DNA from: Sporomusa ovata DSM 2662
Lineage (GTDB): Bacteria; Bacillota; Negativicutes; Sporomusales; Sporomusaceae
DNA length: 64,000 bases
Reading direction: 5' to 3'
Assembly (NCBI RefSeq): GCF_000445445.1
Contig: NZ_ASXP01000004.1
Location: 1-64,000 of the forward strand
Below are positions 26,217 through 34,840 of this stretch, piece after piece. The translations under genes were made by a program, and so were the position numbers. The notes below the pieces were generated by a model. That model did no database searches. It was not told the origin of the DNA and saw nothing but the letters and a program-made list of their open reading frames with translations. How positions within the stretch are numbered: position 1 is the first letter of the stretch; every line of letters starts with the position of its first letter.

Positions 26217-28028
26217 ATGAAAAATGCAGTTTTCGATGATTTTATCGACAGATTGCGGTCAGAAAGTGATATTGTTAGTATTGTTTCCGATTATGTATCC
26301 TTAAAGAAGAAAGGAAAAAACTTTTGGGGCTGTTGCCCTTTTCACAGTGAGAAGACACCGTCGTTTTCAGTAAATCCGGATAAAGGTTTTTTTTATTGTT
26401 TTGGATGTCAGACTGGTGGCAATGTTTTTAATTTCCTGATGCGAGTGGAAAATATTACTTTTTTTGAAGCGGTAAAACTGTTAGCTGCTAAGCTAAATAT
26501 TCCTTTGCCGGAAAGAGAAAAAACACCGCGTGAACAAGCCAAAGAACTGGAACTTGCCAGAATCTATCAAGTAAATGAATTAGCCAGAGATTTTTTTCAC
26601 GCCTGCTTGACCAAAACTAATTATGGAATACCGGCCCGTGAATATTTGGCTAACCGAGGCATATCTGCTGAAACCATTGACTTTTTGAAATTGGGGTTTG
26701 CTCCGCCATTATGGGATAAACTATCATTAACCTTGGGTGAGCGTGGTATTCCCCTTGATATACTGCTCAAATCCGGTTTATCTGCTCCGCGTAATTCTGG
26801 TGATGGTGTGTATGACCGATTTCGCAACCGTATTATCTTTCCCATTAGTGATATAAGAGGGCGGATTATTGGTTTTGGTGGTAGAGTTTTGGATAATAGC
26901 CAGCCCAAATATCTCAACTCGCCGGAAACTGAGGTTTTCAACAAACGCCACGTTTTATATGGATTTGATAATGCTTATAAACATATTCGGGATTTAGGTC
27001 AAGTAGTTATTGTTGAAGGGTATATGGATGTTATCACTTTGTATACTCAGGGTATTAAGAATGTAGTCGCCTCCTTAGGCACGGCTTTTACACCTGAACA
27101 AGCCAGAAATTTGATTAAGCTTAATGCAGAACTATTATTTTCTTATGATAGCGATGCTGCTGGACAAAATGCCACTGTTCGGGCACTAGATACTGCTCGC
27201 TCGTTAGGGGGGACCATTAAAGTAGTAACGATTCCAGATGGCAAAGATCCCGACGAATTTGTTCGCAAGCATGGCAGTCAATCGTTCCTGGAATTACTCC
27301 AATCGGCTCAGCCGCTACTAGATTACCAACTGGACCAAGCGCTAAAATCTGATGATTACTCTACCGTTCAGGGTAAAATCGCCGTTGTTGGTAAGTTGAC
27401 ACCTATTCTCGCCGGAACGGATAATGCCGTAGCAGTTAATGCCCATATTACCCGTTTGTCGCAAGTGCTTGCTATTGATGAAAGCGCTTTACGGAGCGAA
27501 ATTAGAAAGTATATTGTTCAATTTAAAAAGGATAAAAATGTAAAATCAGGGAAGTCTATAAATATTGCACTATTATACAAGCAACCAACTCCGGCGGTAA
27601 TTCAGGCAGAACGTCAGTTGATTCGATTAATGTGCGATGATTTATCACTTATCCCTTATGTTTTAGCTAAGCTTTCACCAAAAGAAATACAAGGAACTCT
27701 TCAACAGGAGATAATTAATTTCATAGTTAATGCGTATAATATGGAAAGCCAAGTAACGCCAGCAGCGTTTACAGCTGGTGTAAATAGCTTAAGTGAAAAA
27801 GCAAACAACGAGTTTTCGCAGATTATGTTGATGGAAAACCAGTTTGATGATGTCGTCCAATTGGTTGATGACTGTATAAAGACGATTCGATTAGCACATT
27901 TGACTGTATTATATGAACAACACCGGCTAATGGCCGATGAATTAGAACGCATGGGGGATAGTAACTTTCTGCAGGAATTAGCGGAAAGTCAGCGAATTAA
28001 ACATGAAATTAGCAAATTACATCATTAA
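26217..28028 (+). CDS. dnaG: DNA primase
   Basis: 603-residue replicative primase. CHC2 zinc finger CPFH...FYCFGC at about residues 41-65, RNA-polymerase core, and TOPRIM with VIVEGYMDVI (about 264-273) and SYDSDAAGQ (about 309). The C-terminal third is the DnaB-interacting region. ATG 26217 is chosen over GTG 26208 because AAGGTG is then six bases upstream. Followed by rpoD as in the classical macromolecular synthesis operon, though rpsU is not seen here. Confidence 0.96.
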   Translation: MKNAVFDDFIDRLRSESDIVSIVSDYVSLKKKGKNFWGCCPFHSEKTPSFSVNPDKGFFYCFGCQTGGNVFNFLMRVENITFFEAVKLLAAKLNIPLPEREKTPREQAKELELARIYQVNELARDFFHACLTKTNYGIPAREYLANRGISAETIDFLKLGFAPPLWDKLSLTLGERGIPLDILLKSGLSAPRNSGDGVYDRFRNRIIFPISDIRGRIIGFGGRVLDNSQPKYLNSPETEVFNKRHVLYGFDNAYKHIRDLGQVVIVEGYMDVITLYTQGIKNVVASLGTAFTPEQARNLIKLNAELLFSYDSDAAGQNATVRALDTARSLGGTIKVVTIPDGKDPDEFVRKHGSQSFLELLQSAQPLLDYQLDQALKSDDYSTVQGKIAVVGKLTPILAGTDNAVAVNAHITRLSQVLAIDESALRSEIRKYIVQFKKDKNVKSGKSINIALLYKQPTPAVIQAERQLIRLMCDDLSLIPYVLAKLSPKEIQGTLQQEIINFIVNAYNMESQVTPAAFTAGVNSLSEKANNEFSQIMLMENQFDDVVQLVDDCIKTIRLAHLTVLYEQHRLMADELERMGDSNFLQELAESQRIKHEISKLHH

Positions 28029-28084
28029 TAAGCAAGTATGGATAAAGCTACTACCGTTAATTGCCAAAGGAAGGGGGGGGAATT

Positions 28085-29182
28085 GTGGCTGATAAGAAAA
28101 CTACGCCGGTCGAGCACGTAAATGAGCTTTTGCATAAAGGCAAAAAGCGCGGAGTGTTAACGTATACCGAAATTATGGATACCATGCAAACGGAAGACAT
28201 GAGTCCTGAAGAAATCGAAGATATGTACGAAATTTTCAGCAATAAAGGAATTGAAATTATTGACGAAGCTCCGGATGCTGAACTTATTGAGAATCCAGAG
28301 ATGGAAGCAACGGCCGAAGAAGTAGATATTGATCTCACCATTCCTGAAGGCATTAGTATTGATGATCCTGTTAGAATGTATCTTAAGGAAATTGGCCGGG
28401 TCCCACTTTTAACTGCTGATGAGGAAATTAAACTGGCCAAACGTATGGAACAAGGCGATGAAGAAGCGAAAAGGCGGCTGGCCGAAGCGAATTTAAGGCT
28501 GGTTGTAAGTATTGCTAAGCGTTATGTAGGCCGTGGTATGCTGTTTCTGGATCTGATTCAGGAAGGTAACTTAGGCTTAATTAAGGCTGTAGAAAAGTTT
28601 GACTATAATAAGGGTTATAAATTCAGTACCTATGCTACCTGGTGGATACGTCAGGCAATAACCAGGGCTATTGCTGATCAAGCCCGTACTATCCGGATTC
28701 CGGTGCATATGGTTGAAACTATTAATAAGCTGATCCGGGTATCGCGTCAACTCCTACAGGAATTAGGGCGGGAACCATCACCGGAAGAAGTGGCCAAAGC
28801 TATGGAAGTCACTGTTGAGCGTGTCCGGGAAATTATGAAAATTGCCCAAGAACCTGTATCCCTGGAAACACCAATTGGCGAAGAAGAAGATTCTCACCTA
28901 GGTGATTTTATTGAAGATCAGGATGCCCCTGCTCCGGCAGAAGCTGCTTCTTTTATGTTACTTAAAGAACAGCTGGAAGACGTTTTAGAAACGCTTACTC
29001 CCAGAGAAGAAAAGGTATTGCGCCTGCGCTTTGGTTTAGATGATGGGCGGGCTCGTACATTAGAGGAAGTCGGGCAATTTTTTGGGGTTACCCGGGAACG
29101 TATTCGTCAAATAGAGGCGAAAGCACTTCGCAAACTTCGCCATCCTAGCCGCAGTAAAAAATTAAAAGATTTTCTAGAATAA
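28085..29182 (+). CDS. rpoD: RNA polymerase primary sigma factor SigA
   Basis: 365 residues, the short SigA form of Firmicutes. Region 1.2 DPVRMYLKEIGRVPLL, region 2 LRLVVSIAKRYVGRGMLFLD with TYATWWIRQAITRAI, region 4 HTH VTRERIRQIEAKALRKL. GTG 28085 follows AAGGAAGGGGGGGG. Consensus -35/-10 pairs found across the window fit this factor. A consensus tRNA promoter follows 15 bases after its stop. Confidence 0.97.
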   Translation: MADKKTTPVEHVNELLHKGKKRGVLTYTEIMDTMQTEDMSPEEIEDMYEIFSNKGIEIIDEAPDAELIENPEMEATAEEVDIDLTIPEGISIDDPVRMYLKEIGRVPLLTADEEIKLAKRMEQGDEEAKRRLAEANLRLVVSIAKRYVGRGMLFLDLIQEGNLGLIKAVEKFDYNKGYKFSTYATWWIRQAITRAIADQARTIRIPVHMVETINKLIRVSRQLLQELGREPSPEEVAKAMEVTVERVREIMKIAQEPVSLETPIGEEEDSHLGDFIEDQDAPAPAEAASFMLLKEQLEDVLETLTPREEKVLRLRFGLDDGRARTLEEVGQFFGVTRERIRQIEAKALRKLRHPSRSKKLKDFLE

Positions 29183-29196
29183 AACGCAATAATCTC

Positions 29197-29225
29197 TTGA
29201 CGTAATACGGACATTGTTTTATAAT
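29197..29225 (+). promoter_or_regulatory. Promoter of the tRNA cluster
   Basis: TTGACG (29197-29202), 17-base spacer, TATAAT (29220-29225), 18 bases before tRNA-Asn. Confidence 0.8.
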
Positions 29226-29243
29226 AATCAACGTTGGCGATAT

Positions 29244-29319
29244 TCCTCGATAGCTCAGTTGGTAGAGCAATCGGCTGTTAACCGATTTGTCGTAGGTTCG
29301 AGTCCTACTCGAGGAGCCA
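29244..29319 (+). tRNA. tRNA-Asn (GTT)
   Basis: Cloverleaf with acceptor TCCTCGA/TCGAGGA, anticodon loop CTGTTAA, TTCGAGTC T-loop and encoded CCA. Confidence 0.97.
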
Positions 29320-29332
29320 GTTATTAGCTGAT

Positions 29333-29362
29333 AAAACAGGCTTTCTTCGGAAAACCTGTTTT
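29333..29362 (+). terminator. UUCG hairpin between tRNA-Asn and the next tRNA
   Basis: Stem AAAACAGG / CCTGTTTT with inner TTTC-TTCG-GAAA, ending in TTTTAATAT. Looks like a weak intrinsic terminator or processing hairpin inside the cluster. Confidence 0.6.
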
Positions 29363-29374
29363 AATATCTCTTTA

Positions 29375-29449
29375 GGGCCTATAGCTCAGCGGTAGAGCAG
29401 CCGGCTCATAACCGGCTGGTCCCTGGTTCGATCCCAGGTGGGCCCACCA
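29375..29449 (+). tRNA. tRNA with CAT anticodon, probably tRNA-Ile2
   Basis: Acceptor GGGCCTA/TGGGCCC, anticodon loop CTCATAA, encoded CCA. It lacks the GGG/CCC anticodon stem and C1-A72 mismatch of initiator tRNA. The elongator tRNA-Met is at 52086, with loop TTCATAC. The CTCATAA loop suggests the lysidine-modified Ile2 species; Met cannot be excluded. Confidence 0.9.
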
Positions 29450-29452
29450 TTT

Positions 29453-29528
29453 TCGATATTTGACTTACGACATTCGATTTTCGATACTTTATTTATCGAC
29501 AGTCGAAAGTCTAACGTCGACCATCGAA
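29453..29528. repeat. TCGA-rich imperfect hairpin between tRNAs, copy 1
   Basis: Spacer rich in short units such as TCGATATTTGAC, CGACATTCGA and AGTCGAAAGTC. Its two halves are imperfect reverse complements around TTTATTTA (arms about 29457-29486 and 29495-29527). Confidence 0.65.
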
Positions 29529-29531
29529 CAC

Positions 29532-29606
29532 GGCCCGTTGGTCAAGCGGTTAAGACACCGCCCTTTCACGGCGATAACGGGGGTTCGATTCCCCCACGGG
29601 TCACCA
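29532..29606 (+). tRNA. tRNA-Glu (TTC)
   Basis: Acceptor GGCCCGT/ACGGGTC, anticodon loop CTTTCAC, GGTTCGATTCC T-arm, encoded CCA. Confidence 0.96.
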
Positions 29607-29608
29607 TT

Positions 29609-29686
29609 CTCGACATTCGACACTAGACATTCGACGTTCGATAAACCATTGTCGAAAGTCGAAGATCGAACATCGAAAGTCGATTA
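29609..29686. repeat. TCGA-rich imperfect hairpin between tRNAs, copy 2
   Basis: Repeated CGACATTCGAC-like units in the left half and their near complements (GTCGAAAGTCGAAGATCGAA) in the right half, around ATAAACCATT. Same sequence style as 29453-29528. Confidence 0.65.
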
Positions 29687-29687
29687 T

Positions 29688-29763
29688 GGGCGATTAGCTC
29701 AGCTGGGAGAGCTCCTGCCTTACAAGCAGGATGTCGGCGGTTCGATCCCGTCATCGCCCACCA
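29688..29763 (+). tRNA. tRNA-Val (TAC)
   Basis: Acceptor GGGCGAT/ATCGCCC, anticodon loop CTTACAA, GGTTCGATCC T-arm, encoded CCA. Confidence 0.97.
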
Positions 29764-29769
29764 CACCTT

Positions 29770-29799
29770 AAAAACCTGCGAAGCAATTCGCAGGTTTTT
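29770..29799 (+). terminator. Terminator of the tRNA cluster
   Basis: 13-bp perfect stem AAAAACCTGCGAA / TTCGCAGGTTTTT, loop GCAA. Confidence 0.92.
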
Positions 29800-29875
29800 A
29801 TTATACATACATTATTAGGATTATTTAGCCATAAGGCGAGATACTAACAGGGAAATTTACTGGAGGACTATGCAC

Positions 29876-30565
29876 GTGAAACTAGGAGAACGTTTACAGG
29901 CAATTGCCGATATGGTCCCTGTCGGAGTGACTATGGCTGATATTGGCACCGACCATGCTTATTTACCAATATATCTTATTTCTCATAGTGTTGTTGCCCA
30001 TGCAATTGCCGGCGATATTCACCAGGGCCCTTATCTATTGGCTAAAAATGCTGTTACTGCCGCACAGTTAGAAGAGTTCATCTCAGTCAGGCGCGGTAAC
30101 GGGCTTGAGGTAGTACGTCCGGGAGAAGCTGAAACTGTTGTTATTGCCGGTATGGGTGGTTTGAATATTATTGATATCTTACGTTCGCGGCCGGAAGTAA
30201 TAGCTACACTCAAGCGCCTTATTCTACAACCTATGATAGGGGCGTCGGCGGTCAGAATGTGGCTGCAAACCAATGGCTGGCAAATAATCAGTGAACAGCT
30301 TATCCAGGAATATGGTAAGCTATATCAGATTATTGCGGCAGAACCTGGTGAAAGTCAGCCTTTAGAGCCCATACTCTATGAAATAGGTCCGCTGCTCTGG
30401 CAGTCAAGACATCCGCTGCTGCTGTTGCACATTGAGGAGTTAATTGTGCATTTACGCGGTGTGCTGGCGACGATGGCAGGAAGTGCTGAAGCCGTACATT
30501 CTGCGAAATATAGAGAATTTACCGATAAACTTAAGGATTTGGAGGACAAGCGCACATGTCTGTAA
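29876..30565 (+). CDS. trmK: tRNA (adenine(22)-N1)-methyltransferase TrmK
   Basis: 229-residue SAM-dependent enzyme making m1A22 in tRNA. The SAM-binding loop ADIGTDHAYLPIYL and the catalytic-region GMGGLNIIDIL are visible. GTG 29876 is nine bases after GGAGG; ATG 29870 is only three bases after it and less likely, so the start is not certain. It overlaps the next gene by 10 bases; the trmK-yqfO pair is usual downstream of sigA in Firmicutes. Confidence 0.93.
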   Translation: MKLGERLQAIADMVPVGVTMADIGTDHAYLPIYLISHSVVAHAIAGDIHQGPYLLAKNAVTAAQLEEFISVRRGNGLEVVRPGEAETVVIAGMGGLNIIDILRSRPEVIATLKRLILQPMIGASAVRMWLQTNGWQIISEQLIQEYGKLYQIIAAEPGESQPLEPILYEIGPLLWQSRHPLLLLHIEELIVHLRGVLATMAGSAEAVHSAKYREFTDKLKDLEDKRTCL

Positions 30566-31674
30566 AATGCCATGAAGTTATTACCAAGCTTGAACAATTG
30601 GCACCAAAGCATTTGGCGGAGGATTGGGATAATATTGGTCTCTTAGTTGGTAGTCCTGAACAAACGATTCATAAAATCATGATTACTTTAGATGTAGACC
30701 AAGCGGCTATCAATCAGGCCATCTCTAAAGGTGCTGACATGATTGTGTCCCATCATCCTGTACTGTTTAAAGGTATTACCAATATTCGTACTGATTCACC
30801 GTTAGGCAGCATGCTATTTGATCTGATTAAAAATAAGATAGCCGTATATGCCGCTCATACCAATTTGGATAGTGCTCCTGGTGGAGTGAATGATATTTTG
30901 GCCCAAAAATTTCAACTTCAGGAAAGTAAGCCGCTAGCAACGGTGTATCAGGAAAAGTTATATAAATTAGTAGTCTTTGTTCCAGCATCTCATGCTGAAA
31001 AAGTACGAATAGCTATGAGTGAGGCAGGTGCCGGCCATATTGGCAATTATAGTCATTGTACCTTTCAGGCCAAGGGTATCGGAACCTTTTTGCCGTTAGC
31101 GGCAACCACCCCTTTTATTGGTAAAGAAGGTCAGCTTGAATTTGTTGATGAAAGTCGAATCGAAACCATTGTCCCGTCAGGGCTGCGCTGTCGCGTAATA
31201 CATGCTATGTTAGCGGCTCATCCCTATGAAGAAGTTGCGTATGATGAATATTTACTGCAAAACAAAGGTCCTAACTGCGGATTAGGAAGAATTGGACGAC
31301 TTGGTGAAGCCATGTCGTTGCGGGATTTTAGTAACCAAGTAAAACAATTATTAATGGTTAATTCAATAAAGGTGGCTGGTTCAGCCGATACAGTAATAAA
31401 TCAAGTGGCAGTATGTGGTGGCAGCGGGGCAAGCCTTATTAAAAATGCCATTAAAGCAGGGGCCGATGTTCTGGTAACCGGTGATGTAAAGTATCATGAA
31501 GCGCAACAAGCCCTTGCGGAGGGGCTTGCGATTATTGATGCCGGTCACTTTGCTACCGAACAGCCGGTGGTTCAATGTGTAGCTGATTATCTTGACAAAC
31601 AAGCCCGTGAAAATGGTTGGGCTGTAGAAATGATTGCTAATAATTCAGGCAAAGATGTATTTACCGCTTATTGA
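30556..31674 (+). CDS. Nif3-like dinuclear metal-centre protein (YqfO type)
   Basis: 372 residues, the long form in which a PII-like domain (about 130-235, KLVVFVPASHAEKVRIAM onward) is inserted into the Nif3 fold. Metal ligands: SHHPVLFKG, AAHTNLD near the N-terminus, and ITGDVKYHEAQ-like VTGDVKYHEA with DAGHFATE at the C-terminus. Often annotated as GTP cyclohydrolase 1 type 2, but the activity is not settled. ATG 30556 overlaps trmK. Confidence 0.92.
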   Translation: MSVKCHEVITKLEQLAPKHLAEDWDNIGLLVGSPEQTIHKIMITLDVDQAAINQAISKGADMIVSHHPVLFKGITNIRTDSPLGSMLFDLIKNKIAVYAAHTNLDSAPGGVNDILAQKFQLQESKPLATVYQEKLYKLVVFVPASHAEKVRIAMSEAGAGHIGNYSHCTFQAKGIGTFLPLAATTPFIGKEGQLEFVDESRIETIVPSGLRCRVIHAMLAAHPYEEVAYDEYLLQNKGPNCGLGRIGRLGEAMSLRDFSNQVKQLLMVNSIKVAGSADTVINQVAVCGGSGASLIKNAIKAGADVLVTGDVKYHEAQQALAEGLAIIDAGHFATEQPVVQCVADYLDKQARENGWAVEMIANNSGKDVFTAY

Positions 31675-31699
31675 CTTGTTTTGTCGTTAGTGTTATGAT
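31671..31699 (+). promoter_or_regulatory. rnpB promoter
   Basis: TTGACT (31671-31676), 17-base spacer, TATGAT (31694-31699), overlapping the stop codon of the preceding gene. Confidence 0.8.
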
Positions 31700-31720
31700 T
31701 TAAATTCATAATAATATGGT

Positions 31721-32077
31721 TTCTGAGTACGAAAGATGATCGCAGATGTTTGAGGCATCTGAGGAAAGTCCGAGCTCCATAGGGCAGGGTGCTGGATAAC
31801 GTCCAGCGAGGGCGACCTTAGGGATAGTGCCACAGAAATGTAGACCGCCTGACGTTTTGTCAGGTAAGGATGGAACGGTGCGGTAAGAGCGCACCAGCAG
31901 TCAGGTAACTGGCTGGCTAGGTAAACCCCACCTGGAGCAAGACCAAATAGGGAAGGGATGAAGCGGCCCGCTGAACCTTCCGGGTGTGTCGCTAGAGTTG
32001 TCAGGTAACTGGCAATCCAGATAAATGATCGTCGCCGCCAAAAGCGGAACAGAACTCGGCTTATTGACTACTCAGAA
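31721..32077 (+). ncRNA. rnpB: RNase P RNA, type A
   Basis: Conserved blocks in order: GAGGAAAGTCCGAGCTCC, ACAGAAATGTAGACCGCC, GGTAAGAGCGCACCAGC, GCAAGACCAAATAGG and ACAGAACTCGGCTTA. The ends TTCTGAGTA / TACTCAGAA form helix P1. These blocks fit the ancestral type A RNA rather than the Bacillus type B. End positions follow P1 and are approximate. Confidence 0.96.
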
Positions 32078-32089
32078 TTGAGCATAGTA

Positions 32090-32123
32090 AAACCCGCAGA
32101 CTTTTTTTATTGTTTGCGGGTTT
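32090..32123 (+). terminator. rnpB terminator
   Basis: Stem AAACCCGCA (32090-32098) with TGCGGGTTT (32115-32123). Confidence 0.75.
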
Positions 32124-32170
32124 CGTATATGGTGACACACTTTTGCAGGAACAGTAGCTGATTAGCAGAG

Positions 32171-32277
32171 ACTGTTACAAAATACCCTCTTTGCAGTTGA
32201 GCCTTTCAGCATAGAAACCGAGTATACCCTTGCTGTGCGACTTCATGGCGTATAACACCGGGGTATTTTATAACAGT
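32171..32277. repeat. 107-bp MITE-like element
   Basis: Ends ACTGTTACAAAATACCC (32171-32187) and GGGTATTTTATAACAGT (32261-32277) are reverse complements at 16 of 17 positions. The interior has no reading frame or recognisable RNA. The ends resemble those of IS1182-type elements (inference). A second short perfect hairpin, AGTGTGTTT / AAACACACT, is at 32296-32317. Nothing else is seen between rnpB and the glnN promoter. Confidence 0.55.
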
Positions 32278-32353
32278 TTAAAAAATATTAAGGAAAGTGT
32301 GTTTTTTGAAACACACTCTATCATCATATATTTTAAAAAAGTATTTTACGCTC

Positions 32354-32456
32354 TAGACAAATGCTATTTTTATGCTATAATAAAAGCATAATTAAATTAC
32401 TGAGTCAATGATGACTCCTTCACATGATAAAGTTATGTGCAGGAGTCTATTTTTTT
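32354..32456 (+). promoter_or_regulatory. glnN promoter and attenuator leader, ANTAR-target-like
   Basis: TAGACA (32354-32359), 16-base spacer, TATAAT (32376-32381). The leader then holds a small hairpin GAGTC-AATGAT-GACTC (32402-32417), whose six-base loop has A at 1 and G at 4. It shares GACTC with a following terminator: arms GACTCCT...CACAT and ATGTG...AGGAGTC (32413-32447) with seven T (32450-32456). The hairpins are mutually exclusive, the layout expected for antitermination. A closely related region precedes the second glutamine synthetase gene. Confidence 0.65.
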
Positions 32457-32576
32457 CTTGATTTCTTATATTGTGCTAAGTAATAAGAATGCACGCTGAT
32501 AAAATAGTTTTAAAAATTTACAGCATAAATTATTCAAAATTAATGGTAAGATGAAAAATTGAGAGGGGTTTTTTTG

Positions 32577-34670
32577 ATGAGCAACCTAGGTGAAATTTTT
32601 GGTTCAAATGTATTTAATGATGCTGTTATGAAAGAGCGCCTTCCTAAAGCTACTTACAAAGCTTTACAGAAGACAATTACAGACGGTCTTCCTTTAGACC
32701 CGGCAGTTGCAGACGTAGTAGCAAGCATAATGAAAGATTGGGCACTTGAAAAAGGCGCAACACATTTTACTCATTGGTTCCAGCCAATGACAGGCATAAC
32801 TGCTGAAAAACATGACGCATTTATAGCACCAACTGCCAATGGCAAGGTTATAATGGAATTTTCAGGTAAAGAATTAATTAAAGGTGAACCAGATGCTTCT
32901 TCCTTCCCATCTGGTGGTATTAGAGCAACATTTGAAGCCAGAGGCTATACTGCCTGGGATTGTACATCACCGGCATTTATAAAAGATGATTCTTTATGTA
33001 TACCAACTGCTTTTTGTTCATATACAGGTGAAGCTTTGGACAAGAAGACGCCATTATTACGTTCAATGGAAGCTTTATCCAAACAAGCCTTACGTGTATT
33101 AAAAGCTCTTGGTAATACAACTACAAGCAAAGTTATTACAACGGTTGGACCTGAACAAGAATACTTTATTGTTGATAAGAAAACATTTGAACAACGAAAA
33201 GACTTAATATTTACCGGCAGAACACTTTTTGGTGCTAAACCTCCCAAAGGACAGGAATTAGAAGATCACTATTTTGGATCGATCAAAGAAAGAATTTCTG
33301 CCTACATGAAGGAACTGGATGAAGAACTTTGGAAGCTTGGAATTGCTGCAAAGACTAAGCATAACGAAGTTGCTCCGGCACAGCATGAATTAGCACCAAT
33401 ATTTTGTACTACAAATATTGCAACAGACCATAATCAACTCACTATGGATATAATGAAAAAAGTTGCTTTAAGACAGGATCTTGTATGCTTATTACATGAA
33501 AAACCATTCGCTGGAATCAATGGTTCTGGTAAACATAATAACTGGTCAATGGCAACAGATGATGGAATGAACCTACTTGAGCCAGGTTCTACGCCCCACG
33601 ATAATAAACAGTTCCTGGTATTCTTGTGCTCTGTTATAAAAGCAGTCGATGAATATGCGGGTTTATTAAGAGTATCAGCTGCAAATCCCGGGAATGATCA
33701 TAGACTAGGTGCTAACGAAGCTCCTCCGGCTATAATATCAATATTCTTAGGAGAGCAATTACAAGACATCTTAGAACAAATTGAAAAGGGCGGAGCGACT
33801 AGTTCTAAAACCGGCGGTCATATGGAAATAGGTGTTACTACACTTCCAGCTTTACCCAAAGATGCAACTGACAGAAACAGAACATCTCCATTCGCATTTA
33901 CCGGTAATAAATTTGAATTTAGGATGTGTCCTTCTTCTGCTTCCATCGCTGAACCAAACTTTATTTTAAATACTATAGTAGCTGAAGTATTAAGCGAAGT
34001 TGCCAATCGATTAGAAACGGCTAAAGATGTATGTGCTGAAGTGAAAGCAATTCTTACCGAATATGTAACTAAGCATAAGAATGTAGTATTTAACGGAAAT
34101 GGATACTCAGATGAATGGGTAGCTGAAGCTGAAAGAAGAGGACTTCCCAATATAAAGACTACTGTAGAAGCTACGAAAGCATTAATTGACGAAAAGAACT
34201 TAGCAGTAATGGAAAAACATGGCGTATTAAGCAGAGTAGAAATGGAATCCCGCTATGAAATAGCTCTTGAAAATTATATTAAGACTATTAACATTGAAGC
34301 TTTAACAATGATCGAAATGGCTAAGAGACAGATACTTCCTGCAGTTATCAAGTTTGCTACCACCCTTGCTAAATCAATTACTACAATCAAAGCTACAGGA
34401 ATAGCAGCCGATCTAACTGCTCAAACTGAATTGCTTACAGAAGTATCTTCATTAACTGCAGCCTTAAAGAAAAATATTGCTGTTCTTGAGGAAGCTGTAG
34501 ACAAAGCTTCAAATGCTCATGGAGAGGCTTACGAGCAAGCTGCATTATTCAGATTTGATGTATTTGAAAAAATGGATGCTTTAAGAAAAGTTGCTGATAC
34601 ACTGGAAACTCTGGTAGATAAAGATGTATGGCCAATGCCAACTTATGGAGACTTATTATTTAATTTGTAA
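32577..34670 (+). CDS. glnN: Glutamine synthetase type III
   Basis: 697-residue GSIII enzyme, making glutamine from glutamate, ammonia and ATP. Family motifs: GPEQEYFIVDKKTF, KTKHNEVAPAQHELAPIF, GSGKHNNWSMAT, and the C-terminal region specific to type III. ATG 32577 is nine bases after GAGAGGGG; the earlier in-frame TTG is less likely. Codon use looks somewhat more A/T-rich and adenine-ending than in the neighbouring housekeeping genes. Control by the upstream attenuator is inferred; a terminator follows. Confidence 0.95.
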   Translation: MSNLGEIFGSNVFNDAVMKERLPKATYKALQKTITDGLPLDPAVADVVASIMKDWALEKGATHFTHWFQPMTGITAEKHDAFIAPTANGKVIMEFSGKELIKGEPDASSFPSGGIRATFEARGYTAWDCTSPAFIKDDSLCIPTAFCSYTGEALDKKTPLLRSMEALSKQALRVLKALGNTTTSKVITTVGPEQEYFIVDKKTFEQRKDLIFTGRTLFGAKPPKGQELEDHYFGSIKERISAYMKELDEELWKLGIAAKTKHNEVAPAQHELAPIFCTTNIATDHNQLTMDIMKKVALRQDLVCLLHEKPFAGINGSGKHNNWSMATDDGMNLLEPGSTPHDNKQFLVFLCSVIKAVDEYAGLLRVSAANPGNDHRLGANEAPPAIISIFLGEQLQDILEQIEKGGATSSKTGGHMEIGVTTLPALPKDATDRNRTSPFAFTGNKFEFRMCPSSASIAEPNFILNTIVAEVLSEVANRLETAKDVCAEVKAILTEYVTKHKNVVFNGNGYSDEWVAEAERRGLPNIKTTVEATKALIDEKNLAVMEKHGVLSRVEMESRYEIALENYIKTINIEALTMIEMAKRQILPAVIKFATTLAKSITTIKATGIAADLTAQTELLTEVSSLTAALKKNIAVLEEAVDKASNAHGEAYEQAALFRFDVFEKMDALRKVADTLETLVDKDVWPMPTYGDLLFNL

Positions 34671-34726
34671 TATAGGCCAAGCCTAGTTTGATGAAGAACC
34701 CCATATAATTGCATTAACCTATTGGG

Positions 34727-34762
34727 AAAAAAGCACTGGCATTTAAACCAGTGCTTTTTTTA
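34727..34762 (+). terminator. Terminator after glnN
   Basis: 13-bp stem AAAAAAGCACTGG / CCAGTGCTTTTTT; the symmetry suggests it may also serve the convergent acetyltransferase gene. Confidence 0.9.
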
Positions 34763-34840
34763 TATTATATGCTAACTATTCAAATATAGTATTACGTAAG
34801 CCCCGATTTAGTAAAAAACAAGCCTATAGCTGGTTAGGTG

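Noticed and set aside
29375..29449. CAT-anticodon tRNA read as initiator or elongator Met
   Set aside because: Initiator features are absent and true fMet and elongator Met genes are at 52259 and 52086; Ile2 is the better reading, though not proven.
29453..29686. TCGA-rich spacers considered as a second CRISPR or tandem repeat array
   Set aside because: The units are not of fixed length or spacing and form inverted halves, not repeat-spacer units.
32171..32277. Considered as 6S RNA or another known structured RNA
   Set aside because: Only about 107 bases, no central-bubble layout or conserved blocks I know; transposon-like ends explain it better.
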